From assembly GCA_029866155.1 (NCBI GenBank), contig JARWZW010000031.1:62001-126000 (forward strand): a DNA stretch of 64,000 nucleotides. The letters are read 5' to 3'. This stretch comes from Caulobacter sp. (GTDB lineage Bacteria; Pseudomonadota; Alphaproteobacteria; Caulobacterales; Caulobacteraceae). A program made the position numbers and the translations under genes. The notes under the pieces are model-generated. The model was not told where the DNA came from. It did not search any database and saw only the letters and a program-made list of their open reading frames with translations. The first letter of the stretch is position 1. Each line of letters begins with the position of its first letter. This document shows positions 1 to 9,180 of the stretch, one piece after another.

Positions 1-1
1 G

Positions 2-376
2 CCAGGCGAATCGGTCTGTCTTTCGGGCCCCCTGGGAGCGGGCAAGACCAGCCTGGCCAGGGCCCTGATCCGGGCCCTGACCTCGCCGGATGAAGAGACC
101 CCCAGTCCGACCTTCACCCTGGTGCAGTTCTATGAGGGGCCTGGCCTGAGCCTCGCCCATTTCGATCTCTATCGTCTGACCGATCCGGACGAGGCCTATG
201 AAATCGGTCTGGATGAGGCGCTGGAGACCGGGGCCGCCCTGATCGAATGGCCGGAGCGACTGGAGGGTCGCCTTCCCCCCGACCGTTTGGATATAGAGAT
301 TGCCCTGGACGGAGAGGGGCGCACGGCGCGCCTTACGCCCCATGGCGCCTGGAAGGAACGATGGCTTGAGCTCTGA
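2..376 (+). CDS. tsaE: TsaE, tRNA threonylcarbamoyladenosine biosynthesis ATPase (5' end missing)
   Basis: TsaE is the small ATPase that works with TsaB and TsaD to make the t6A modification of ANN-decoding tRNAs. The open frame runs in from the window edge, so the N terminus is missing. The Walker A motif GPLGAGKTS lies about 10 codons in, followed by the family signature SPTFTLV (about residue 36), the Walker B-like HFDLYRL and the C-terminal EWPERL motif. These appear in the usual TsaE order and the C-terminal length is normal. The next gene (amgK) overlaps its 3' end, so the two are probably co-transcribed. Identification is secure; only the start is unseen. Confidence 0.93.
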   Translation, partial: PGESVCLSGPLGAGKTSLARALIRALTSPDEETPSPTFTLVQFYEGPGLSLAHFDLYRLTDPDEAYEIGLDEALETGAALIEWPERLEGRLPPDRLDIEIALDGEGRTARLTPHGAWKERWLEL

Positions 377-1457
377 ACGCGAGGCGGTGAAGGCGGATTT
401 TCTGGCCCGTCATGGTCTGGGCGCCGCCCGGCGTCAGCCCCTGGCCGGCGACGCATCGACCCGCGCCTATGAGCGGCTGCAGCCCCTGGACGGCCCAAGC
501 CTGATCTTCATGGACCAGCCGCCAAAGGCCGAGACCGTCGCCTGTCCGCCCGACGCCACGGTCGAGGAGCGCCGCGCCCTGGGCTTCAACGCCGCCTACC
601 GGCTGGCCGCCGGCCGGGTCGACGCCTTTGTCGCCTGCGCCCGCCATCTGCGCAGCCTTGGCCTTTCGGCGCCCGAGGTCGTGGCCTTTGACGCCGAGGC
701 CGGCCTGGCGGTGCTCGAGGACCTGGGGGACGGGCTCTATGCCCGGCAGATCGAGGACGGCGCCGACGAGGCCCTGCTCTATGACGCCGCCATCGACGCC
801 CTGGCCGCCCTGCATGCCGCCCCGCCGCCCGACCTCCTGGGAGAGGCCGATGCACACTGGCCCCTGCTGACCTATGACCAGCTGGCCCTGACCATGGCCA
901 GCGACCTGTTTGTCGAGTGGCTGCCGAAGCTTCGGCCCTCACTTTCCCTGGACGCGGCCGCCCTCGAGGGCTGGGAGCAGGTCTGGACCCCGATCCGCGC
1001 CAGGGCCGAGACCAAGGCGGATGTCTTCTGCCATCGCGACTATCATGCCGAAAACCTGATCTGGTTGCCGGACCGCCAGGGCGCCGCCCGGGTCGGGCTG
1101 ATCGATTTCCAGGATGCGGTGAAGGCTCACAGGGTTTGGGACCTGTCCATGCTGCTGCATGACGCCCGGCGCGACGTGAGCCCGGAGCGGGAGCTGGCCG
1201 GGCTGGAGCGGTATCTGGCCCTGCATCCTGCCCTCGACCGGGCTCTGTTCCTGGCCGATTTCCACGCCCTGGGCGCCCTGAACATCGCCAGGATCCTGGG
1301 CATCTTCGCGCGGCTGGTCATCCGGGACGGCAAGCCGCGCTACGAGGCCTTCATGCCCCGGCTCTGGGGCTATCTGGATCGATGCCTGGCCGACCCGGCC
1401 CTGATCGACCTCAAGGCCTGGTTTGACCGCCATGTTCCCGCCGGGGCGAGGGGATGA
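342..1457 (+). CDS. amgK: AmgK-like N-acetylmuramate/N-acetylglucosamine kinase
   Basis: This 371-residue protein has the aminoglycoside-phosphotransferase fold. The catalytic-loop motif HRDYHAEN has its aspartate at about residue 233, and the metal-binding IDFQD motif is at about 255. In the family, AmgK phosphorylates the anomeric position of MurNAc released from recycled peptidoglycan. The assignment rests on the fold plus the overlapping downstream murU, since this pair defines the anabolic recycling route that bypasses fosfomycin-sensitive MurA. The ATG at 342 lies inside tsaE; a TTG at 366 is an alternative start. A generic phosphotransferase role is possible if the pairing is coincidental. 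Confidence 0.82.
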   Translation: MAPGRNDGLSSEREAVKADFLARHGLGAARRQPLAGDASTRAYERLQPLDGPSLIFMDQPPKAETVACPPDATVEERRALGFNAAYRLAAGRVDAFVACARHLRSLGLSAPEVVAFDAEAGLAVLEDLGDGLYARQIEDGADEALLYDAAIDALAALHAAPPPDLLGEADAHWPLLTYDQLALTMASDLFVEWLPKLRPSLSLDAAALEGWEQVWTPIRARAETKADVFCHRDYHAENLIWLPDRQGAARVGLIDFQDAVKAHRVWDLSMLLHDARRDVSPERELAGLERYLALHPALDRALFLADFHALGALNIARILGIFARLVIRDGKPRYEAFMPRLWGYLDRCLADPALIDLKAWFDRHVPAGARG

Positions 1458-2203
1458 TGACTTCAGAACAGACCCCTCCCGTTCCAGACACGGCCATGGT
1501 CCTGGCCGCCGGCCTCGGCACCCGCATGCGGCCCCTGACCGATGACCGGCCCAAGGCCCTGGTCGAGGTCGGCGGCAAGGCCCTGATGGACCACATGCTG
1601 GAGCGGCTGGCGACCGCCGGTGTCACCACGGCCGTGGTCAATGTCCATTATTTCGCCGACCGGATGGAGGCCCATCTGGCCGAGCGGACCGCCCGGGGCC
1701 TGGCGCCCCGGATCGTCGTCTCGGACGAGCGCGCCCAGGCCCTGGAAACCGGCGGCGGCGTCAAGCAGGCCCTGCCTCTCTTGCCGGATCAGCCCTTCTG
1801 GGTGGCCAATATCGATTCCGTCTGGATCGAGGACGGGGTCTCGGCCGTTCAGGCCGTGGCCCGAGCCTGGGACCCGGACCTTATGGATGTCTGCCTGATG
1901 CTGGCCCCGACCCAAGGATCCCTTGGCTTCCATGACACCGGCGATGTCTTCCTGGAACCGGGTGGCCGGGTGCGGTTCAAGGCGCCGGGAGAGATTGCGC
2001 CCCTGGTCTATGTCGGGGTCCATATCTGCAAGCCCTCGGTGGTGGCTGACGGTCCCGAAGGGCCTTTCTCCCTGTTGCCGGTCTGGAAGCGTCTGGCCAG
2101 CGAGGGCCGGGTGTTCGGCGTCTCCCCGCCGGGGCTCTGGATGCATGTCGGCGACCCGGCGGCCCGGGATGCCGCCCAGGCGCGGCTGGCTCCTGCCCGG
2201 TGA
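1454..2203 (+). CDS. murU: MurU-like N-acetylmuramate-1-phosphate uridylyltransferase
   Basis: The protein is a 249-residue sugar-phosphate nucleotidyltransferase. Residues 16-25 hold the nucleotide-binding motif VLAAGLGTRM, followed by RPKALVEV, in which the lysine contacts phosphate. The length matches MurU rather than the longer GlmU or GalU. MurU converts MurNAc-1-phosphate, the AmgK product, to UDP-MurNAc in the cytoplasm. The start ATG overlaps the amgK stop (ATGA), giving tight translational coupling. Mannose-1-phosphate guanylyltransferase relatives are similar in sequence, so the neighbour is what favours MurU. Confidence 0.83.
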   Translation: MMTSEQTPPVPDTAMVLAAGLGTRMRPLTDDRPKALVEVGGKALMDHMLERLATAGVTTAVVNVHYFADRMEAHLAERTARGLAPRIVVSDERAQALETGGGVKQALPLLPDQPFWVANIDSVWIEDGVSAVQAVARAWDPDLMDVCLMLAPTQGSLGFHDTGDVFLEPGGRVRFKAPGEIAPLVYVGVHICKPSVVADGPEGPFSLLPVWKRLASEGRVFGVSPPGLWMHVGDPAARDAAQARLAPAR

Positions 2204-2595
2204 AGGTCCTCAAGGCCGGCCTGGCCTATTTCGCCATGACGTTCGCCGTCGGCTTCTTGCTGGGAGCCCTGCGGGTCGCGCTTGTGGCGCCCCGGGTCGG
2301 CGATCTTGCGGCTGTGCTCATCGAACTGCCCCTGATGCTGGCGGCCAGCTGGTTCATCTGCCGCCGCCTGACGGCCATCCTGGCGATTGCGGCCCGGGTT
2401 CCGGATCGGCTGGCCATGGGCGCCCTGGCCTTCACCCTTCTGATGATCACCGAACTGGCCCTGGCGGGACCCCTGTTCGGTCGCAGCCTGTCCCAGTCCC
2501 TGACCGGCATGGCGACCGACGCCGGACTTCTCGGCCTGGCTGGCCAGATCCTGTTCGGACTGGTTCCGTTGCTACAGCTCAAGCGGCGACGCTGA
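2200..2595 (+). CDS. Small four-helix membrane protein, unknown function
   Basis: This 131-residue protein is made almost entirely of four hydrophobic segments (about residues 5-27, 32-50, 65-85 and 102-125), with a short basic tail (LKRRR). Translation probably starts at the GTG at 2200, which overlaps the murU stop as GTGA, so it should be expressed with amgK-murU. I do not recognise a family with certainty. The position suggests a cell-envelope role, but nothing in the sequence identifies a substrate or partner. Confidence 0.7.
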   Translation: MKVLKAGLAYFAMTFAVGFLLGALRVALVAPRVGDLAAVLIELPLMLAASWFICRRLTAILAIAARVPDRLAMGALAFTLLMITELALAGPLFGRSLSQSLTGMATDAGLLGLAGQILFGLVPLLQLKRRR

Positions 2596-2617
2596 AGGCA
2601 GCCCTGGCGAGGGGGCC

Positions 2618-3034
2618 TCAGCCCTCGAGAGACCGCAAAAGGTCCGGATCGCGCCGGGCCTGGGCGACGAGGCCATCGGGATCGTCCCGGCCTTCCATGT
2701 CCAGGATGTCGCGCAGCCTGGGAAGGCGGGACGTGACCTCCTTCAAGGCCTGCGGATCGGCTGCATTGGCCTGCAGGGCGGCGGCCACCACATGTTTGCA
2801 ACGCAGGCCGCCGTCCTGGAAGTCCGGGCAGGTGCAGCGGGCTCCGGCTCCATCGGCCGAGGGCAGGTCCACCACATAGGCGATGCCCCGTTCGCCCATC
2901 ACATGGGCCAGCAACCCTTCGGGTCCCTGATCGACCAGGCTGACCCAGCCATGGGTGAAATAGTTTTCGCCCCGCATGACCCGGGCCTCGGGCATGTCGG
3001 CGGTCAGGGCGGCGATGTCGAACAGGGCGGTCAC
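2618..3034 (-). CDS. SWIM zinc-finger protein
   Basis: The protein is about 138 residues from a GTG start at 3034. The motif CTCPDFQDGGLRCKH (residues about 67-81) is the CxC-x(n)-CxH pattern of the SWIM zinc finger, a fold used for DNA or protein binding. The N-terminal part (RGENYFTHGWV) resembles the region before SWIM domains in bacterial helicase-associated proteins, but no helicase domain is present. It lies downstream of the metallopeptidase gene on the same strand. No ATG is available nearby in this frame, so the start is uncertain. Its partner is unknown. Confidence 0.75.
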   Translation of the reverse strand: MTALFDIAALTADMPEARVMRGENYFTHGWVSLVDQGPEGLLAHVMGERGIAYVVDLPSADGAGARCTCPDFQDGGLRCKHVVAAALQANAADPQALKEVTSRLPRLRDILDMEGRDDPDGLVAQARRDPDLLRSLEG

Positions 3035-3071
3035 AGGGCGGTCATAGCCGATTCGTTCACGGTTTGCCCCA

Positions 3072-3482
3072 TCACTCAGCCTCCACCCGGTGGATGTCTT
3101 CATCCGAAAGGCCGAAATGGTGGCCGATCTCATGGACCAGGACATGGGTGACCAGGTCCCCCAGGGGCAGATCGCCCCTCTGGGCCCATTCATCCAGGAT
3201 CGGGCGGCGATAGAGAAAGATCATCGGGGCCATGGGGGCCGGGCCCAGGATGGACCGGTTGGCAAGGTCGACGCCGCTATAGAGCCCTGTCAGTTCAAAG
3301 GCGTCCTCGATCCCCAGGTCCGCCAGAACCGACTCCTCGGCGAAGTCCTCGATACGGATCAGGGCCTCGCCCGCCAGGCCGCGGAACGGCTGGGGCAGGC
3401 TGTCGAAGGCGGCCTGGGCCAGGGCGGCGAAGTCATCAAGGGTGGGGGCGGGGGCCTGGGACCAGTCAATCATTCCAGCCAT
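3072..3482 (-). CDS. Metallopeptidase-like zincin, DUF1025 family
   Basis: A protein of about 136 residues with the zincin signature HVLVHEIGHHFGLSDEDI near its C terminus (HExxH with a third ligand about seven residues later), as in the small predicted metallopeptidases of the DUF1025 family. There is no signal peptide, so it is probably cytoplasmic. The start at 3482 has an AGGGA sequence four bases upstream; a second in-frame ATG at 3473 is also possible. Its substrate is unknown. It is divergent from divL, with about 100 bp between the two starts. Confidence 0.82.
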   Translation of the reverse strand: MAGMIDWSQAPAPTLDDFAALAQAAFDSLPQPFRGLAGEALIRIEDFAEESVLADLGIEDAFELTGLYSGVDLANRSILGPAPMAPMIFLYRRPILDEWAQRGDLPLGDLVTHVLVHEIGHHFGLSDEDIHRVEAE

Positions 3483-3564
3483 ATGGTCCCTATGGCCCCG
3501 CCCCGCCAGAGTCTGGCGGCGCCCTGTTCCCGCGAGGGGTGATCCCGGCCTATGATGGTCCCTT

Positions 3565-3569
3565 GATTC
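3565..3569. promoter_or_regulatory. GATTC (GANTC) site just before the divL start
   Basis: GATTC lies 13 bases before the divL ATG. GANTC is the CcrM methylation site in Caulobacterales and its methylation state tunes several cell-cycle promoters. Five-base sites occur often by chance, so the regulatory meaning here is only a suggestion. Confidence 0.25.
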
Positions 3570-3582
3570 GAGGGGCGCGGCT

Positions 3583-5901
3583 ATGGGCCCATCCATTCTC
3601 ATTCTGGCGGCGGCGGCTGGTTCGGTCAGCCTGGCGGTCTGTGCGACCCTCTGGGCGGTCGCCCAGCGGCGGGCCGGCGACGCGCGCGCCATCGCCCTTG
3701 AAGGCCAGATCGACCAGCTGCGCGCCGGGTCCCAGGCGGCCAGGGCTTCCGCCGAGGCCTTTGACTGCGCCCTGGTCGTGGTCGATGACGGCCAGGCCGT
3801 CCTGGCCTCGGGCGAAGAGGCCCTGGCCGCCTGTCTCGCGGCCTTCGATCTGGACGAAGGCGAGGTCCGGACCCTGATCGAGGCCATGATCAGCGCCGAC
3901 GCCGACCACGCCCGACGCCTGAAGGTCCTGATGGAGAAGGGCGAGCCCTGCGCCTTTGAGTCCCGTGGAACCTATGGGGCCGTCTCGGTCGAGGGGCGGG
4001 CGGCCGGCGCCCAGGTCTGGCTGCGGCTGACGGCCCTTTCGGCGGGCGAGGCGGCCCTGCCCACCGCCGCCCGGCTGGCGGCCTTTCTCGACGCCCAGGG
4101 AGAGGCGGCCTGGATCGCCTCGGCTGATGGCGCGGTCCAGTGGGCCAACTCCGTCTGGCTTGAAGCCGTCGGGGCCCAGGACCTTGCGGACGCCGTCAGC
4201 CGGAAACTGTCCTTCGACCCGGAAACCGAGGTCCTGGCCCGGGAGTCGGCCGAGGCTGGCGAGCGGCGCGAAACCGTCAAGCGGATCACGGTCCTGGGTC
4301 GCCGCCGGGCCTTCCGGATCCGCGCCATGCCGCTTGAGGGAGGCGATGTCGCCCTCAGCGCCCGGGACCTGACCGAGTCCGAGGATATCCGGGAGGCCCT
4401 GAAGCGTCATGTCGCCGCCCATGACGAGACCCTGAACCATATCGCCGAGGCTGTGGCGATCTTCAGCCAGAACCGGAAACTGTCTTTCCACAATGCCGCC
4501 TTCGCCGAGCTCTGGGCCCTGGAGCCGGCCTGGCTGGCCGATCATCCGACCCATGGCGAGATTCTCGACCGGCTGCGCCAGCGCCGCCGGCTGCCGGAAA
4601 CCGCCGACTATGCCGGCTGGAAGGCTGCGGAACTGGCGCGCTATGAATCCCTGGGGCCGCACCCTGATGATCTCTGGAGCCTGCCGGACGGCCGGACCCT
4701 GCGCGTCGTGCATCAGCCCCACCCCCTGGGCGGCGCCCTCCTGCTCTTTTCCGACATCACCGACGAGCTGAAGCTCAAGGCCCGCTACAACGCTTTCATC
4801 CAGGTCCAGCAGGCGACCCTGGACAAGCTGAACGACGCCGTGGCGGTGTTCGGCGCCGATGGCCGCCTGCGGCTGCATAACGAGGCCTTTGCCGGGTTCT
4901 GGAACATCGCCCCGGCCGATCTGGATGGTCCGGTGGATTTCGAGGGCGTCGTGGCCCGCTGCCTGCCCCGGCTGCATGACCAGATCTTCTGGACCGAGCT
5001 CAAGGGGCGGATCGCCGACCCCGATCCCAAGTCCCGGGCCCCGGCCTCGGGCGAGGTGCGGACCAGCGACCGGCGGATCGTCTCCTGGCAGTCCCGGCCC
5101 CTGCCGGATGGCGCCACCCTGATCGCCTTCGCTGACATCACCGACACCCGCCGGCTGGAAAGCGCCCTGGCCGACCGGGAATCCGCTCTGGCCGAGGCGG
5201 AACGGTTGAAGCGCGAGTTCGTCGGCAATGTTTCCTATGAACTGCGGACCCCCCTGACCACGATCATCGGCTATTCCGAGATTCTGGAGCGGATGGGCGA
5301 CGCCCTGCCGGAACGGGCCCGGGGCCATCTGGCCGCCGTCCGGTCCGCTGGCGCCCAGCTTGGCCGGTCGATCGACGATGTTCTGGACATTGCCGCCATC
5401 GATGCCGGCGAAATGGCCCTGGATGTGGCGGATATCCGGGTTGGCGAGCTGCTGTCCGAAACCCGGACGCGCTGGGCTGACCGGTTCGAGGCGAGTCAGC
5501 TGTCCCTGATCCTCGACTGCGATCCGGAGGCCGGCCTGATTCGCGGCGACGCCAGACGGTTCGCCCAGGTCCTCGACCATCTGGTTGAGAACGGCCTGCG
5601 CCAGACGCCGGCCGGCGGCAGCGTCACCCTGTCAGCCCGCCGCGCCCCGGGCGAGGTCATGCTGGCCGTCGCCGACACGGGCCGGGGGATCCCCTTCCAT
5701 GTCCAGGCCCATATCTTCGACCGGTTTGTCGGGCGAGATCGTGGCGGTCCCGGCCTGGGCCTGGCCCTGGTCAAGTGCCTGGTCGAACTGCATGGCGGAT
5801 GGGTGGCGCTGGAAAGCGAACCCGGAAACGGGGCAGTCTTCACCTGCCACCTGCCCGAAACCTCGCAGGTCCAGGGCGATCAGCGTGAACTGGGTCTGTA
5901 G
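3583..5901 (+). CDS. divL: DivL, cell-cycle pseudo-histidine kinase with tyrosine at the phospho-site
   Basis: The protein is 772 residues: one N-terminal membrane segment (about 3-25), a linker, several PAS-like sensor modules between about 80 and 510, a dimerisation helix and an HATPase domain. The canonical H-box reads VSYELRTPLT, so Tyr552 (TAT at 5236-5238) replaces the phospho-accepting histidine. This substitution and the length (769 residues in Caulobacter, Tyr550) are diagnostic for DivL. In the family, DivL is polar, senses phosphorylated DivK and controls the CckA-CtrA phosphorelay. The ATP-lid region still has DTGRGIP and GPGLGLALVK, so nucleotide binding looks intact. The ATG follows an AGGGGCG ribosome-binding site. 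Ends convergent with the ferredoxin gene. Confidence 0.95.
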   Translation: MGPSILILAAAAGSVSLAVCATLWAVAQRRAGDARAIALEGQIDQLRAGSQAARASAEAFDCALVVVDDGQAVLASGEEALAACLAAFDLDEGEVRTLIEAMISADADHARRLKVLMEKGEPCAFESRGTYGAVSVEGRAAGAQVWLRLTALSAGEAALPTAARLAAFLDAQGEAAWIASADGAVQWANSVWLEAVGAQDLADAVSRKLSFDPETEVLARESAEAGERRETVKRITVLGRRRAFRIRAMPLEGGDVALSARDLTESEDIREALKRHVAAHDETLNHIAEAVAIFSQNRKLSFHNAAFAELWALEPAWLADHPTHGEILDRLRQRRRLPETADYAGWKAAELARYESLGPHPDDLWSLPDGRTLRVVHQPHPLGGALLLFSDITDELKLKARYNAFIQVQQATLDKLNDAVAVFGADGRLRLHNEAFAGFWNIAPADLDGPVDFEGVVARCLPRLHDQIFWTELKGRIADPDPKSRAPASGEVRTSDRRIVSWQSRPLPDGATLIAFADITDTRRLESALADRESALAEAERLKREFVGNVSYELRTPLTTIIGYSEILERMGDALPERARGHLAAVRSAGAQLGRSIDDVLDIAAIDAGEMALDVADIRVGELLSETRTRWADRFEASQLSLILDCDPEAGLIRGDARRFAQVLDHLVENGLRQTPAGGSVTLSARRAPGEVMLAVADTGRGIPFHVQAHIFDRFVGRDRGGPGLGLALVKCLVELHGGWVALESEPGNGAVFTCHLPETSQVQGDQRELGL

Positions 5902-5941
5902 AAACCGGCAGCCTCGCGGTCCGCACGGTCAGATCGGATTG

Positions 5942-5973
5942 TCCCGCTCGAGGCCCTGGAGCCAGGAGCGGGA
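5942..5973. terminator. Stem-loop between convergent divL and ferredoxin genes
   Basis: TCCCGCTC (5942-5949) pairs exactly with GAGCGGGA (5966-5973), with an inner CTGG/CCAG pair. It sits in the 83-bp gap between two converging genes, where a bidirectional terminator is expected. There is no clear T-run, so intrinsic termination is not proven. Confidence 0.4.
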
Positions 5974-5984
5974 TACCGTTGAAA

Positions 5985-7575
<1,591 letters not shown>

Positions 7576-7928
7576 GTCCCGCCCTCTCCATGAAGTTCCA
7601 GAAAATGACGTCGGCGTCACTTTTCTGCAAGTCCTGTCTTATCCCGTCAGCGACCGGCTGACAAAGGCCTTTGAGCCCGTTCCGTTCTGATCGAACGGAT
7701 CACAACGGAAAAACGGGCTCTGATTCAAGGTGATGGAGCATGGTTCAATCCGATGACCGGGTCACGTCCATCGGACCATCCTCTAGAACAGAACCCCGCC
7801 CAGGGTGAAATGCCGCGCCCTTCCCTGTCCCGCCAAAAGGGCGCTCGGCTGCCCCTCCGCGGCAAGGTGACGCTGGCCGGAGCCGGCGCCCGGGGGCCAG
7901 GGGCCGACTTTCGCGGGCCCCGGCCCGG
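7576..7928. other. Gene-free stretch upstream of the ferredoxin reductase
   Basis: This gap between the reductase start and the sdhB stop holds one palindromic repeat (7673-7730, annotated separately). The rest shows no coding potential I trust and no clear promoter. GC-rich sequence near 7880-7925 could end the sdh transcript, but it lacks a T-run. Confidence 0.6.
7673..7730. repeat. Palindromic dispersed repeat, copy 1
   Basis: GAGCCCGTT (7673-7681) pairs with AACGGGCTC (7712-7720), with a further inner CCGTT..AACGG pairing and a TGATTCAA tail. The reverse complement of 44176-44232 is a close copy with the same layout, so this is a dispersed REP-like element. It lies between transcription units, as REP elements usually do. 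Confidence 0.7.
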
Positions 7929-8711
7929 TCAGAGCACCCGTTCTGCCAGCATCTTCTTGACCTCTGCGATGGCCAGGGCCGGGTTCAGCCCCTTGGGGCA
8001 GACCTGGGCGCAGTTCATGATGGTGTGGCAGCGATAGAGCTTGAAGGGGTCGTCCAGGGCGTCCAGTCGTTCGCCGGTGGCCTCGTCGCGGCTGTCGATC
8101 AGCCAGCGATAGGATTGCAGCAGGGTGGCCGGGCCCAGGTACCGCTCGCCATTCCACCAGTAGCTCGGGCAGCTGGTGGTGCAGCAGGCGCAGAGGATGC
8201 ACTCATAGAGGCCGTCCAGCTTGGCCCGGTCTTCCGGGGCCTGGCGCCATTCCTTCTGGGGCTCGGGGGTCTCGGTGTGGAGCCAGGGCTCGATGGAGGC
8301 ATACTGGGCGTAGAACATGGTCAGGTCGGGGACCAAGTCCTTGACCACCGGCATGCTGGGTAGCGGGCTGATGGTGATTTCCTTGCCGGGGACCTCGTCC
8401 CAGCCCTTGGTGCAGGCCAGGGTGTTACGGCCGCCGATATTCATGGAGCAGGAGCCGCAGACCCCCTCACGGCAGGACCGGCGGAAGGTCAGGGTCGGAT
8501 CGATCTCGTTCTTGATGTGGATCAGGACGTCCAGCAGCATCGGACCACAGGCGTCGACATCGACGTCATAGGTGTCCCAGCGCGGATTGGCCGATCCTTC
8601 GGGATCGTAGCGGTAGATCTTGAAGGTCTTGACCCGCTTGGCGCCGGCCGGGGCGGCATAATGGCGGCCCTTGCCGATGCGGGAGTTCTTGGGAAGCGAA
8701 AGCTGGACCAT
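7929..8711 (-). CDS. sdhB: Succinate dehydrogenase iron-sulfur subunit
   Basis: A 260-residue SdhB. The N-terminal ferredoxin-like domain carries [10 protein letters not shown] (near residue 80) for the [2Fe-2S] cluster. The C-terminal domain has [11 protein letters not shown] and [14 protein letters not shown] for the [4Fe-4S] and [3Fe-4S] clusters. SdhB passes electrons from the SdhA flavin to quinone at the inner membrane in the TCA cycle and respiratory chain. It is the last gene of the reverse-strand operon. Length and motifs are normal. Unusually, a GFA-family gene separates it from sdhA. Confidence 0.98.
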   Translation of the reverse strand: MVQLSLPKNSRIGKGRHYAAPAGAKRVKTFKIYRYDPEGSANPRWDTYDVDVDACGPMLLDVLIHIKNEIDPTLTFRRSCREGVCGSCSMNIGGRNTLACTKGWDEVPGKEITISPLPSMPVVKDLVPDLTMFYAQYASIEPWLHTETPEPQKEWRQAPEDRAKLDGLYECILCACCTTSCPSYWWNGERYLGPATLLQSYRWLIDSRDEATGERLDALDDPFKLYRCHTIMNCAQVCPKGLNPALAIAEVKKMLAERVL

Positions 8712-8769
8712 CAGGCGGGATCCTTGGGGTCGAAAAACAGGTGGAATGCGGAACTCTTGGCGGCGCCGG

Positions 8770-9180
8770 TCATGCCCGGCCCTCGCTGCGAAGACGCGGA
8801 TAGCTGGTCAGGGACGGGACATCGTCCATCCAGCGGACCCGGCTGGAGACCCAGGTCTGGTCCTTTGGCGGCGTCGCGTCGGGATCATCCAGGGTCGCCG
8901 TGGTGACATCGATCTCGCCCGGATGGGCGGTGCTCTGGAAGGTGACCTGGGCGCCGCACCGGGGGCAGAAGCTGCGGGTTCCGGTGTCCGATGAGGCGTA
9001 GCGGGTCGGCTTGCCCTCGGTGAAGCGGAAGTCCCGCGGCCGGATGCTGAACCAGGCCACGGCCGGGGCGCCGGTCGTGCCCCGGCACAGGCTGCAATGG
9101 CACAGGGTCTCCTCAAAGGGGACGCCCGCCGCCTCGTACCGCAGAAATCCGCACTGACAGCCGCCGGTCAGCACGATCAA
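8770..9180 (-). CDS. GFA-family (CENP-V fold) zinc protein
   Basis: About 136 residues. The zinc-binding pattern is complete: [10 protein letters not shown] near the N terminus, CHCSLCR at about residues 27-33 and FCPRCGAQV at about 71-79. Members are annotated as glutathione-dependent formaldehyde-activating (Gfa-like) proteins, but most have no proven activity. The likely TTG start at 9180 overlaps the sdhA stop (TTGA); a GTG at 9174 is an alternative. It must be co-transcribed with sdhCDA and sdhB, which is not the usual arrangement. Confidence 0.87.
   Translation of the reverse strand: MIVLTGGCQCGFLRYEAAGVPFEETLCHCSLCRGTTGAPAVAWFSIRPRDFRFTEGKPTRYASSDTGTRSFCPRCGAQVTFQSTAHPGEIDVTTATLDDPDATPPKDQTWVSSRVRWMDDVPSLTSYPRLRSEGRA

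Noticed and set aside
1923-2879. 318-codon forward frame across murU and the next genes
   Set aside because: Arginine/serine-rich out-of-frame product, no ribosome-binding site, overlaps three supported genes.
3550-5580. Long reverse-strand open frame opposite divL
   Set aside because: It is the antisense shadow of a GC-rich gene; divL on the forward strand has full domain support and the reverse product has no motif.
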